From the NCBI GenBank assembly GCA_902493335.1, contig CABUPJ010000051.1, forward strand, positions 1 to 23,712: a stretch of DNA of 23,712 nucleotides, in the 5' to 3' direction. Positions 8,582 to 17,405 of this stretch are shown piece after piece. The notes below the pieces were generated by a model that worked only from the letters and a program-made list of their open reading frames with translations, searched no databases and was not told the origin of the DNA. Source of the DNA: an uncultured Porphyromonadaceae bacterium (GTDB lineage: Bacteria; Bacteroidota; Bacteroidia; Bacteroidales; Muribaculaceae). Each line of letters opens with the position of its first letter. The stretch's first letter is position 1. Position numbers and translations under genes: made by a program.

Positions 8582-11500
8582 ATGAAACGGCTGACTCTCT
8601 TTCTGTTGGTTTTTATATCGTTGTCAATGTCCGCTTTGGCTCAGGAAGGCGGAGAAGGCTCGCTGAATATACCATGGCCCGACCGTCAGGTCTGGCCCGA
8701 GAGTCCTCGTGCGGCACAGTTGCGTCAGGTCATGATGCCGTCGCCGGGACTGCTGACAGGTGCGGTCGAATTCGAGGTTCCGATATATACAATTGAGGCC
8801 GAAGGAGTTTCTATCCCCATTTCACTCAAATACCGCTCAAATGGCATTAAGGTCGACGATGACCCGCAGCCTGTCGGCTACGGATGGACTCTCACACCCG
8901 CCCTGCGCGTCACCCGCCGCATAATGGGCAGACCCGACGGATATTTCCCTTTCTCTAACACATTTCCTAAAAATAGTATTGATGAGGACGGAGGAGACGC
9001 GTTTTATATGAAATGCTTGAATTCAATTACCTTGGTTGGAGCAGAATGTGATTATGGAAAGCGACCGAATCAAAAGAATCCCTACGATTTATATGATTCT
9101 GAATACGATTTCTTTTATTTTTATCTGCCTGATAAGACGCTGACAATGATTTATCATGAAAACAGCTTTATCGGCGTGGATTGTAATGAATATAAGTTCG
9201 AGAATGATGAACAACTTACTTATATTCACGTCACAGATCCTCGAGGTGTAAAGTATTGCTTTGATATCGATGGAGAAACTACCGGAGAGTCGTATTATGT
9301 CTTAGAAATGTTAATTTCCAAGATAATTTTACCTTCCGGCCAGACTATAGAGGTGAAGTGGAAGGACAATCAGCATACTCTCCGTGGTCTTTCAAGAACA
9401 TATCCTCTTTCAATAACGCATAACAAAGAATGTATTCCGTGGGTATATGAAGTTTCTCATTATGAAGCAGGTGACGGCATGTTGCTGAATCCTACTTACG
9501 GCTATAATATAAAAGATTTAGCATCCATTACATTTCCCGGTGGCAAAGCTGTTTTTAACTACGGCGGCAACAATATGCTTGAATCTATTAGCGTCTTTGT
9601 CCCAAACAGTCATGATATTGTAGATGCGAAATTTGAATATAGCGCCAAGACAAGTTGGGAAGGTTATGTTTTGACAAAAGCCGACATTTCAAGCAGCGAG
9701 AAATATATTTTTGAATATAACACCATGCCATATGTGGAAAAAGAACCAAGTACTGACTGGTGGGGCTATTTCAATGGTAAGTCAAAATACACTCATCGGG
9801 CGCCCTATTTCAAGCCAAAGGCTAAAAAAGATTATGATTATATTTCCTTCGAATATCCTGTCCCTGGAGACAATAAGGATATAAACGAAAGTTTAATGAC
9901 AGGTAATTTGCTAAAAAAAGCAATTTGCCCCACTGGTGCAATAATTGAGTGGGAATACGAAACACACCGTTTCGCACCATATTCTTGTACTGACACTCGA
10001 ATAACCAGTCATCTTTATGATACGACGCTTGATAAAGGGGGTGGATTAAGAGTAAAAACTATCACACTTAAAAATGGAGAAAATGACTCAAACCCTCAAG
10101 TCCGGAAATACATTTACGGTCCAAACGGCAACGGTCTTGCTGAATGTACGGCCGCTCCTGTTCTTTCTACATTCATAACCGTATCAAGACTGCTGACCGC
10201 CGGTGGTTTGGAAGATATGGACACTCCTTTCCCTTGTCATTTTGTCACTACTATAAACAGTATTTCAGACTACATGACCGGTCAAACAGGCATGCCGGAT
10301 TTATGGTATAGCTGTGTGACTGAAGTCTGCAATGAAGGTAAGACGGAATATAAGTTCAAAAACTATTGCAAGCGAAATGAAATTGTCAGAGAATGGGGTA
10401 AGGCATTTCCTTTCACAACATTCACAGCATTCTCAAAGGGGCCACAAATGACAAGTAAAACTATCTATAAAAAAATTGGTGCAAACTTTATTCCAGTCGA
10501 AAAAGACACATTGGATTATGCACTTGTCGAAAACGATATTTATATCAGGAGTGTGGCGATTGAGCGATTGTTGACACAAAATATTTTTGGAGAATATGCC
10601 CCGGATTTCGGGCGTTATAAAGAGATTGATTTCCATCATGTAACTTTGCGTCGCAGTAGTTACGAGTGGTTTTGGCTCAGGCCTTACGATATATACTTGC
10701 AGACCGAGAAATATATCGGTAAAAAGACCGTAACATATACCGACAACGGCACAATCGAGCGCACCGAGCGGGTCGAGTATGTGCCGGACACTGAACTTAT
10801 TGCCCGTAAGACTGTCAGCGACGGTTGCGACAGCATCGTCACGGCCTACACCTATCCGTCGGCAGCAAAAGGCGGCATAAATGCCCTTATGGTTGCCAAG
10901 AATGTCATCGGCTCGCCCATAGAAGTCGCCATGAGCTACCGGGGCGCGACACAAGGCTACACTCTCGATATGAGACAGTGGGGCGGCCTTTCGGTTTTCA
11001 GACCTATAAGAATAAGCAGTTTCACCGTCACCGACGGCAAACGCGTAGCTCGTAACGGCAACGATTATGCATACGACAGCCGCGGCAATATAACGTCTTC
11101 GACCGACAGCGCCGGTGTTGCCACGCGCTGGACATGGGACAATGTCTGCGCTTATCCCCTCACACAGTCACTCGGCCCGTCTGACAAAGCTCTGACAACG
11201 ACAGCCACATGGAAAAGGCTTGTAGGTGTGCGGTCCATGACATCGCCCATCGGGCTGAAACAACTTTTTGACTATGACAGTGAGGGTCGGCTGATAAAAC
11301 AGCGTCAGCAAGACTGGTACGGACGCGAAAAGCTCATCGCCGAATATTTCTACCGTATCGACCCCGATGGCAAGAACTTTGCTGCCACCGAGTTGTATAC
11401 AGGCAAATACACCTCACTCCGCAGCGAAGTGCGGTATGACTTCCTCGGCCGGCCGTGGGGCGAATTTTCATTTCTGCCAAACAGCACTGCCGCCACTCTG

Positions 11501-14500
11501 ACCGAATATGACAGCATGGGGCGGCCGTTTGCCCGATGGATGCCGGCCGAAGTAAAGGCCTCCCGATGGAACATCGAAGAAGCTTTGGCCGATGTCAAAA
11601 CAGATCTCGACGACGAATTTGCTTTCAACAAAACCATATATGAGGCATCGCCCCGCAATCTCGCCGTCGCGTCGCTCAAAGCCGGCAGCGAGTGGCACTC
11701 TGCCGACCGCAAGGCCACTGTGGCGCTCCTCACCAACGACCGCACGTCTCACAAATGCACCCGCTACGGCATCACCGCCGACGGCGTCGAAGACCTCGGG
11801 CTGTATGCCCCCGGGCTGCTATCGGTCAGTGTCGCGACCGATGAGGACGGCGTGACAGCCGAGACCTATACCGACCTGCGCGGACTCAAGGTCGCCGTCG
11901 TCAAAGGCGGCGGTACGACGTCATATGTCTATGACCGGCTCGGTCAGCTGCGCTACGTCCTGCCGCCGGGGCTGTCGGGCTCACACAAGCGCTCAGATAG
12001 TGAAATACAGAAACTCGCGTTTATATATGACTATGACAGCTATGGCCGATGCATCTCAAAGAAAATCCCCGGCGTACGCGCCGCAAAATATATGTATGAC
12101 CCCGCAGGACGTCTCGTGGCCGAGAAATCAGCCAACCACAGCAACGAATGGCGTCTCTACGGCTACGATGCTTACGGACGCCTTGTCGTAACGGCCGACT
12201 ACGCCATCACCGAAGAGGAAGCGCGCGAGTTTGCCTCGCAGTGCCGCACCGCAAGCCTTGTGCGCGGAGACTATGAGTATGACACGGGCGGTTATGTCTT
12301 CGAACCCGAGTATCTGTATCCCTGCAAAGTCGTCACGGCTACCTACTATGACGACTATACGTTCAAAAGCGTCCGCTCGCTCGGCAGCGAGTATGACTTC
12401 GACGACGGGCACCTCGACGAGGAGGATGTCGGCCATCTCGCCAAGCCTGCGGGTCTCGTCACGGGCATATATACGGGCGCCGGTCATGAAGCCGTGTATT
12501 ACGACGATGAAGGCCGCGAGATACGACGCTGCGGCGGCAAACGCGGCTACAACCGCGGACGCACCTCGACGTCATACGACTACGCCGGACAGCCGCTCAC
12601 GGTCCACCACCGCCTTGACGATGATAGCGGACAATGGAAAGACACTGAATATGTTTATGACAGCGCCGGGCGGCTGTCTTCATCGTCGACACGGCTGTCC
12701 TTTGCCGCCGGCGGTTTTGACAGAACGGAATCTGACGCCGCAACAATACAGAACTATTACGATCCGCTGGGGCGTATTTTTGAAATATCGCTGAACCGAC
12801 GCCATACGCGTTCGTTTGTATATGACATACACGGATGGCTGACTAAAATAACGACCGAGCTGCGGCCGAATATCGGCGTCACTCCCGTCATGTCGTTCAA
12901 TGACAGTCTGCTATACGCCGACGGACGCTATCCGGCATATAACGGCAACATCTCGGCCAAAATAAGTGATGACGGCACATATAATTACAAATATGACAGC
13001 CTCAACCGTCTGACCGACGCCGTTTTCAGTGCCTCACCCGGGAAAAGTCATAATTATTCGGCCTATTACGGATATGACTGCCGTTCCAATCTCACATCGA
13101 TACGCCGTTGGGGGCTTTACGACCGCGACGCTTCGGGCAATGAGGAGTATGACGAAATCGATGACATCAGCATCAGCCATGACGGCAACCGCGCAGTCAG
13201 CGTCGACAACTGCGGCGATGGCGCCAAGTTTGAGGATATGGTCGGCTCGTCCGGCCTTATCGGCATGGCACTGACTTATGACGAGGCCGGACGTCTGCGC
13301 AGCGACGAGACCCGCGGCATCGTGCGCATCGACTACAACAACGACGGCCTGCCGACGAGGGTATGGTTTGCCGACGGACATTCGCAGCTCGACAGCTACG
13401 ACGGTCTGGGCAACCGCCTGTCAACCGCCTTTTATGAAGCTGTCACACCTGTGGTAGCCGGCAAGATACCGTCGCGGAGCCGGCTCGTCACGACGCGATA
13501 TTATTACGGCGACGGCACGGTCTGCCGTGGCGACAGCGTTGTCATGACGCGCTTCGGTGGCGGATATTTCGACGGCGTGGGCAAGCCGCACTATGAACTC
13601 GCCGACTATCAGGGCAATATCACGACAGTCATCGACAGGGACGGAACCATAGTCAGCCACACAGGCTTTTATCCCTACGGACAGCCGTGGCGACGCCCGG
13701 GCGAACTGCAGTGGCTCTACGGCGGCAAGGAGTGGCTCGGCGCCGACGGCCGCGACGAATATGACTTCCACGCCCGCCGCCAATATCCCCACCTCGGCAT
13801 ATTCACAACCCCCGACCCACTATCTGAAAATTTACATAATTATAGCCCGTATATTTATTGTAGTGGAAATCCAATAAATGCTGTTGACAAAGATGGAAAA
13901 CTTACGATATTCATTAACGGTATGCATTTTGGCGATGGTGGCAAAGAAGAGTACTGGAATGGAGTTGACAAATTAGTAATGAACCTGACAAAAGATTACC
14001 ATGCGCTTTACATTGACGGCTCAATGAACGGTATAAAGGGAATCCCGAATAATTTAAATTCAAAGATGAGATATGAAGCAGGTAAACAATTTGGGAAGGA
14101 AAATATTAAGGCAATAATTTCTTCAATAGATTCAAACGAATTTATAAGAATAATAACACATAGCATGGGGGCTTCTTTTGCGAAAGGATTTCTTGAGTCG
14201 TTACGAAATTACCTTTACTCGTTACCACCTGATGAACGTAAACAAATTCAAAATAGAATTAAGGTTGAAATTGATCTTGCACCATTTCAACCTGAGCAAC
14301 AAAAAGCAGTTCTTGAACAGACATATGTCTTTCAAAAAAAGTTCGATTGGGTAGCAAATACCGGTAAAATGGACGACGCTATATATGACAAACGTTATAC
14401 AGAAGACTTGGATTCTAAGAGTTTTGATCAAAATTATAATAAATTTAGAACATTATTTATTATAGCCTGTATTATTAGGCAACATGGTGTTGTGAACTTT

Positions 14501-14554
14501 TATTCAACAATTGAAGATTATTACAGAGACCATCCTGAAGCAAAAAATGAATAA
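8582..14554 (+). CDS. Sec-exported Rhs/YD-repeat polymorphic toxin with alpha/beta-hydrolase tip
   Basis: 1990 residues with a signal peptide (MKRLTLFLLVFISLSMSALA, cleavage before QEGG). Residues about 30-125 carry the N-terminal beta-region of Bacteroidales Rhs proteins (GAVEFEVPIYTI, SLKYRSNGIKVDD, GYGWTL). From about 800 onward there are many YD-type repeats (YDSRGN, YDSEGRL, YDSYGRC, YDPAGRL, YDAYGRL, YDEAGRL), expected to build the hollow Rhs shell. The core motif sits at about 1725-1773 (YDFHARRQYPHLGIF, DPLSEN, SPYIYCSGNPINAVDKDGK). The 217 residues after it are the variable effector. Base composition is mosaic: GC-rich at both ends of the shell, AT-rich at about 8960-10740 and again from 13821. 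Export is by Sec. No T6SS or phage signal is visible, and the route across the outer membrane is unknown. Two lipoprotein genes follow immediately. Confidence 0.93.
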   Translation: MKRLTLFLLVFISLSMSALAQEGGEGSLNIPWPDRQVWPESPRAAQLRQVMMPSPGLLTGAVEFEVPIYTIEAEGVSIPISLKYRSNGIKVDDDPQPVGYGWTLTPALRVTRRIMGRPDGYFPFSNTFPKNSIDEDGGDAFYMKCLNSITLVGAECDYGKRPNQKNPYDLYDSEYDFFYFYLPDKTLTMIYHENSFIGVDCNEYKFENDEQLTYIHVTDPRGVKYCFDIDGETTGESYYVLEMLISKIILPSGQTIEVKWKDNQHTLRGLSRTYPLSITHNKECIPWVYEVSHYEAGDGMLLNPTYGYNIKDLASITFPGGKAVFNYGGNNMLESISVFVPNSHDIVDAKFEYSAKTSWEGYVLTKADISSSEKYIFEYNTMPYVEKEPSTDWWGYFNGKSKYTHRAPYFKPKAKKDYDYISFEYPVPGDNKDINESLMTGNLLKKAICPTGAIIEWEYETHRFAPYSCTDTRITSHLYDTTLDKGGGLRVKTITLKNGENDSNPQVRKYIYGPNGNGLAECTAAPVLSTFITVSRLLTAGGLEDMDTPFPCHFVTTINSISDYMTGQTGMPDLWYSCVTEVCNEGKTEYKFKNYCKRNEIVREWGKAFPFTTFTAFSKGPQMTSKTIYKKIGANFIPVEKDTLDYALVENDIYIRSVAIERLLTQNIFGEYAPDFGRYKEIDFHHVTLRRSSYEWFWLRPYDIYLQTEKYIGKKTVTYTDNGTIERTERVEYVPDTELIARKTVSDGCDSIVTAYTYPSAAKGGINALMVAKNVIGSPIEVAMSYRGATQGYTLDMRQWGGLSVFRPIRISSFTVTDGKRVARNGNDYAYDSRGNITSSTDSAGVATRWTWDNVCAYPLTQSLGPSDKALTTTATWKRLVGVRSMTSPIGLKQLFDYDSEGRLIKQRQQDWYGREKLIAEYFYRIDPDGKNFAATELYTGKYTSLRSEVRYDFLGRPWGEFSFLPNSTAATLTEYDSMGRPFARWMPAEVKASRWNIEEALADVKTDLDDEFAFNKTIYEASPRNLAVASLKAGSEWHSADRKATVALLTNDRTSHKCTRYGITADGVEDLGLYAPGLLSVSVATDEDGVTAETYTDLRGLKVAVVKGGGTTSYVYDRLGQLRYVLPPGLSGSHKRSDSEIQKLAFIYDYDSYGRCISKKIPGVRAAKYMYDPAGRLVAEKSANHSNEWRLYGYDAYGRLVVTADYAITEEEAREFASQCRTASLVRGDYEYDTGGYVFEPEYLYPCKVVTATYYDDYTFKSVRSLGSEYDFDDGHLDEEDVGHLAKPAGLVTGIYTGAGHEAVYYDDEGREIRRCGGKRGYNRGRTSTSYDYAGQPLTVHHRLDDDSGQWKDTEYVYDSAGRLSSSSTRLSFAAGGFDRTESDAATIQNYYDPLGRIFEISLNRRHTRSFVYDIHGWLTKITTELRPNIGVTPVMSFNDSLLYADGRYPAYNGNISAKISDDGTYNYKYDSLNRLTDAVFSASPGKSHNYSAYYGYDCRSNLTSIRRWGLYDRDASGNEEYDEIDDISISHDGNRAVSVDNCGDGAKFEDMVGSSGLIGMALTYDEAGRLRSDETRGIVRIDYNNDGLPTRVWFADGHSQLDSYDGLGNRLSTAFYEAVTPVVAGKIPSRSRLVTTRYYYGDGTVCRGDSVVMTRFGGGYFDGVGKPHYELADYQGNITTVIDRDGTIVSHTGFYPYGQPWRRPGELQWLYGGKEWLGADGRDEYDFHARRQYPHLGIFTTPDPLSENLHNYSPYIYCSGNPINAVDKDGKLTIFINGMHFGDGGKEEYWNGVDKLVMNLTKDYHALYIDGSMNGIKGIPNNLNSKMRYEAGKQFGKENIKAIISSIDSNEFIRIITHSMGASFAKGFLESLRNYLYSLPPDERKQIQNRIKVEIDLAPFQPEQQKAVLEQTYVFQKKFDWVANTGKMDDAIYDKRYTEDLDSKSFDQNYNKFRTLFIIACIIRQHGVVNFYSTIEDYYRDHPEAKNE
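13901..14551 (+). other. Rhs effector tip: putative lipase/esterase-like toxin domain
   Basis: This is the part of the Rhs gene after the core motif, residues 1774-1990. It opens with a hydrophobic strand and possible oxyanion region (LTIFINGMHFGDG). It contains RIITHSMGASFAKGFLESL, a nucleophile elbow of lipase type with Ser1861 (T-H-S-M-G in place of G-x-S-x-G). Further on lie VEIDLAPFQP, a possible strand carrying the acid residue, and RQHGVVNFYS, a possible catalytic His. The codons are AT-rich, unlike the shell, as expected for swapped toxin tips. By fold logic it would hydrolyse lipids or other esters in a target cell. The elbow is seen; assignment of the acid and His is inference. Confidence 0.65.
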
Positions 14555-14571
14555 AAAACATAGAATTAACG

Positions 14572-15354
14572 ATGTTCAACTTAATAACATTGCTTTTACC
14601 ACTATTTTTAACAGCCTTATCTGCTTGTTCGAGTTTTATCGCAAAAGATGAGGATGAAATCAAATATGCTCCTCATCCTGTAACCGAGCGCTATATGACG
14701 GATAAGGCAAATATAAGCCGTTCATATAAAGCTAATATAGATACATCAATCAGGAATCTGACAGATGGGAGCCAAGACAATGACCGAGCGTTCAACTATC
14801 AGAGAGTTGCCGAAGATTATCTGAAATATGCTAAGAATGAAGATCTTGATGATTTTATAAAGATTCAGACAGACACCATTTTATATAACAGCGACAGTCT
14901 GTTGTGCGTTGCTATTATTGATATTATCTCAAATATAAATGACTTCGACAAACAGTCGGACAGCAGGTTTGACTCCTATGCCCTGATATGCTGCAGAGAC
15001 AGCATATCAGGGCTTTTCAAATTATATCCTGCCCCGGAGATGAAAGGAACGCTGATGGAATCGCACTACCGATTTAGAGATAAAAAATCGGCCGAAAAAG
15101 TTTGTAATGATATGATACATGATATGATATGTTTTTATCTCGAAGAGACCGGCATTAAAACCGAAGACGGTCAATTTATCCACGGCGGAATAAATTCGCC
15201 GGAGTATTTTGAGAAATCAGTCATCTTCAGTAAGAACCGATTCGGATATTATATTTTTCAATATTATCAGTATTATGACGGATATTCTGAAACAAGCTAT
15301 CCATTTTATTTTTACAGCAATTCGACCGATTATTTGAAGAATTCCAAATCATGA
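14572..15354 (+). CDS. Lipoprotein, candidate immunity protein for the Rhs tip (copy 1)
   Basis: 260 residues, starting 17 bases after the Rhs stop. The N-terminus is a lipoprotein signal (FNLITLLLPLFLTALSAC, lipobox LSAC, lipidated Cys19). An acidic KDEDE patch follows seven residues after the Cys. Such a patch can act as a surface-export signal in Bacteroidetes lipoproteins, but here it sits further from the Cys than usual. The mature part shows DTILYN, FDSYALICCRDS, SPEYFEKS and PFYFYSNSTDYLKN, and the next gene repeats the same pattern. No known domain is recognised. Its position right behind a variable toxin tip, its AT-rich codons and its envelope location suggest immunity against a periplasmic or membrane-acting lipase. 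It overlaps the next gene by 4 bases. Confidence 0.8.
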   Translation: MFNLITLLLPLFLTALSACSSFIAKDEDEIKYAPHPVTERYMTDKANISRSYKANIDTSIRNLTDGSQDNDRAFNYQRVAEDYLKYAKNEDLDDFIKIQTDTILYNSDSLLCVAIIDIISNINDFDKQSDSRFDSYALICCRDSISGLFKLYPAPEMKGTLMESHYRFRDKKSAEKVCNDMIHDMICFYLEETGIKTEDGQFIHGGINSPEYFEKSVIFSKNRFGYYIFQYYQYYDGYSETSYPFYFYSNSTDYLKNSKS

Positions 15355-16154
15355 AAAAATCAGTCACGCTAATATTATTGATGCTATATAGTTGCTGCTT
15401 ACTCGGTTGCCGACAGGGCGCAACTTATGATTCAATTGAGTCTGCAATTGATTCTCTTGACCGTGAATTTGAGGACAGTATTGCTAAGATTCCATTAAAA
15501 ACGTATTCGGACGACGAATTTCGATTTGTCGAAAGCTATATCGGCTATGTCGAAGAATGCCGTAAAAGCTTGATAGATAATGAGCCTAAGTTTGATTACG
15601 CTGGTATTTTTATGCCGCAGGCCGTACGATACAATCTTGATTCAGCCAAAGATGTAGCATCGCCCAAACCGACCGATTCACAAATCTCGATATCGGTTGA
15701 TACTATAGTCTATAATGAAGGCGGTACAATCGGGGTCGCTCTGTTAGTCGTCGAACGTCATTTTGACAACATTGCCGGACTGCGCAATGAGAGTCATACA
15801 TTTAACGCTTATGCAATGGTTGGCGTGCGTGACTTTAAACGGCATGATTTCGAAACTTATCCTTTGCCTTTAAAATCAGTCGAGTCAGTTAAATCACGCG
15901 CAAAAGCGTCAGAGAGAATCAGACGATATTATTTCGACGAAATACTGACCGACTGCATGCCTAAAGTTCCATCACTTGGGAAAGAAGAACCAGTATACAC
16001 TCTCGACAACCCCGAATTTTTTAAAATGCAACGACTCTTCGGCAAAGACGAAAACGGCTGGTACTTTTGTTCATTTTATCCTTCAGAAGTCTATGGGATT
16101 CCGTTCAACAAGCCTTATCAATTTAAAAGTCAATCAAAAAATTATAAGAAGTAA
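15351..16154 (+). CDS. Lipoprotein, candidate immunity protein, paralogue of its upstream neighbour (copy 2)
   Basis: 267 residues. The ATG overlaps the preceding stop (ATGA). The signal ends in lipobox LLGC with lipidated Cys20. The C-terminal two thirds align by eye with the neighbour: DTIVYN, FNAYAMVGVRD, YPLPL, DNPEFFKMQRLFGKDENGWY, then PYQFKSQSKNYKK. This makes them an old tandem duplication. The N-terminal region after the Cys differs. Composition is AT-rich like the Rhs tip. The function is not known from sequence. Either both copies neutralise the tip, or one is an orphan immunity gene left from an earlier tip. Confidence 0.8.
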   Translation: MKKSVTLILLMLYSCCLLGCRQGATYDSIESAIDSLDREFEDSIAKIPLKTYSDDEFRFVESYIGYVEECRKSLIDNEPKFDYAGIFMPQAVRYNLDSAKDVASPKPTDSQISISVDTIVYNEGGTIGVALLVVERHFDNIAGLRNESHTFNAYAMVGVRDFKRHDFETYPLPLKSVESVKSRAKASERIRRYYFDEILTDCMPKVPSLGKEEPVYTLDNPEFFKMQRLFGKDENGWYFCSFYPSEVYGIPFNKPYQFKSQSKNYKK

Positions 16155-16181
16155 ATAATTGAACTAAACTATGTTATGCTC

Positions 16182-17162
16182 ATGAAATTCACAACAATAA
16201 TATTCTCCCTTGTAACTGTTTTGGCTGCCGGGGCGCAGGAGTGGCGGCTTGAGCGAGGCGTCGTGCCGGTCAAGGTCGATGCCGCGCTTTGGGATATGTC
16301 GGGCGGCGACGAGCTGTCGCGGCATGAAGCGCTGACATATAAGTTTTACGGCGACACGCTCGTGAGGGAAACGGCCGAGGGCCGGCGCCGATGGTTTGAA
16401 CGCCGCGGCGACTCGACGCTGTTTATCCTAGAGGAATCGCGGCTGGCGACAATCAGGCCGACGGTCGCACCATCGACGGCAGCGCTCGGCGACTGCCGCT
16501 TGTGCGGCGACTGTGACTTCGAGGCCCGGGGTTCATACAGCCGCACGTTCAAACTCGCCGAACAAGGCAGATATGAGACCCGCGAGGTGAGACGCGGCCG
16601 ACTCGTCGTCGCGCAGGGCGACACCCTCGGCGGAGTCAGGGCGATAGCCGAACGACGCTGTTTCACCGCCAAAATCGCGGCCGACGAGCCGGTGATGCCG
16701 CTCGACGCCGTGGCCGACTCGCTCGACCGCTACGAAATCGTGACGACTCGATGGTTTGCCAACGGCGTGACGATGCCTGTGGCCGTGCAGACCGAGGTGA
16801 CTGTCAGCGACGCCGAGGGGCGCAACCACGACAGCCACAGCCGCGCATGGGTAATCGGCGCCGCTGAATACGAGACCGTGAAGAGCCGCGTGAGAGACAG
16901 CCGCGAAGATGTCGTCCGGCGTCTCGCAGAGGCGAAAGTGACAGTCGGCGACGGCACGATGACAATAAAGGCTGACATCGGCGGACGCCTGACCGTCGAC
17001 GTCTCGACTCCCGGCGGCGTCAACATGCTGCAGCGGACAGTCACCGCCGACGGCAGCGGCGTCACCGTAATCACGACCGGTGCGTTGCCCCACGGGCAGT
17101 ATGTCGTCACTCTCGCAACCGACCTCCCCGCATCGGCCAAACATCTCGTAAAGGTCATATAA
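16182..17162 (+). CDS. Secreted protein with T9SS-like C-terminal domain
   Basis: 326 residues from ATG 16182, where the signal peptide begins directly (MKFTTIIFSLVTVLAAGAQ, cleavage after AGA). The in-frame ATG at 16176 adds only two residues. The middle is Arg/Glu-rich with a CRLCGDC cluster near residue 100 and no motif I know. The last 75 residues (VTVGDGTMTIKADIGGRLTV, then LPHGQYVVTL and a basic end KHLVKVI) follow the pattern of type IX secretion C-terminal signals. The gene is GC-rich, unlike the two lipoprotein genes 27 bases upstream, so it is probably resident. It might help export or anchor the Rhs product, but proximity is the only evidence. A new promoter follows it. Confidence 0.8.
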   Translation: MKFTTIIFSLVTVLAAGAQEWRLERGVVPVKVDAALWDMSGGDELSRHEALTYKFYGDTLVRETAEGRRRWFERRGDSTLFILEESRLATIRPTVAPSTAALGDCRLCGDCDFEARGSYSRTFKLAEQGRYETREVRRGRLVVAQGDTLGGVRAIAERRCFTAKIAADEPVMPLDAVADSLDRYEIVTTRWFANGVTMPVAVQTEVTVSDAEGRNHDSHSRAWVIGAAEYETVKSRVRDSREDVVRRLAEAKVTVGDGTMTIKADIGGRLTVDVSTPGGVNMLQRTVTADGSGVTVITTGALPHGQYVVTLATDLPASAKHLVKVI

Positions 17163-17204
17163 AAGGCATCTTTCAGATTATTTATCAAGTTTTTTGAAAA
17201 GAAA

Positions 17205-17236
17205 TTTGGAGGTTTGGAATTAATATTATAGCTTTG
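17205..17236 (+). promoter_or_regulatory. Promoter of the Phe/Tyr operon
   Basis: TTTG at 17205-17208 and TAGCTTTG at 17229-17236 are 20 bases apart, a near-ideal Bacteroidetes promoter. The predicted start near 17241-17243 gives an untranslated leader of about 168 bases before pheA. That leader holds the leader peptide and the attenuator. Confidence 0.82.
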
Positions 17237-17255
17237 CAGGCAAATCAATGACAAT

Positions 17256-17321
17256 ATGACACGATTTTACGCATATTATTTTTCTTTTTATCCTTACTCG
17301 GCAGTCAGGACGGGATTTTAA
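17256..17321 (+). CDS. Phe/Tyr-rich leader peptide of the aromatic operon
   Basis: A 21-codon frame from ATG 17256 to TAA 17319-17321, about 13 bases after the predicted transcript start. Nine of 21 residues are aromatic: Phe4, 9, 11 and 21; Tyr5, 7, 8, 12 and 14. Codons 4-14 read FYAYYFSFYPY, so a ribosome short of charged tRNA-Phe or tRNA-Tyr would stall there. The last codons and the stop cover the antiterminator strand at 17304-17317. By analogy with proteobacterial pheL leaders it is a sensor peptide with no function of its own. The mixed Phe and Tyr content matches an operon that makes both amino acids. Confidence 0.88.
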   Translation: MTRFYAYYFSFYPYSAVRTGF

Positions 17322-17405
17322 TATGCGATATAATCCGAAACAACAAGAAACGACAATATCAACTCAATCCCGTCACGATGCATTCCTGACGGGATTTTAT
17401 TTTTA
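17304..17405 (+). promoter_or_regulatory. Transcription attenuator: competing antiterminator and terminator
   Basis: Strand 17304-17317 (GTCAGGACGGGATT) can pair in two nested helices: GTCAGGA with TCCTGAC at 17384-17390, and CGGGATT with AATCCCG at 17366-17372. Both partners belong to the terminator hairpin, so the two folds exclude each other. A ribosome that reaches the leader stop covers 17304-17321 and frees the terminator. A ribosome stalled at the Phe/Tyr codons (17265-17297) leaves the strand free and the terminator cannot form. The pairings are seen in sequence; the mechanism is inferred from known amino-acid operon attenuators. Confidence 0.85.
17366..17405 (+). terminator. Attenuator terminator upstream of pheA
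   Basis: AATCCCGTCA (17366-17375) pairs perfectly over 10 bp with TGACGGGATT (17387-17396) across an 11-base loop. TTATTTTTAA follows. The pheA ATG is only 5 bases past the T-rich tract, so the hairpin could also block ribosome entry on readthrough transcripts. Confidence 0.9.

Noticed and set aside
16171..16185. Four-codon mini-frame whose TGA overlaps the ATG at 16182
   Set aside because: It could couple translation, but such a short frame is expected by chance and nothing else supports it.
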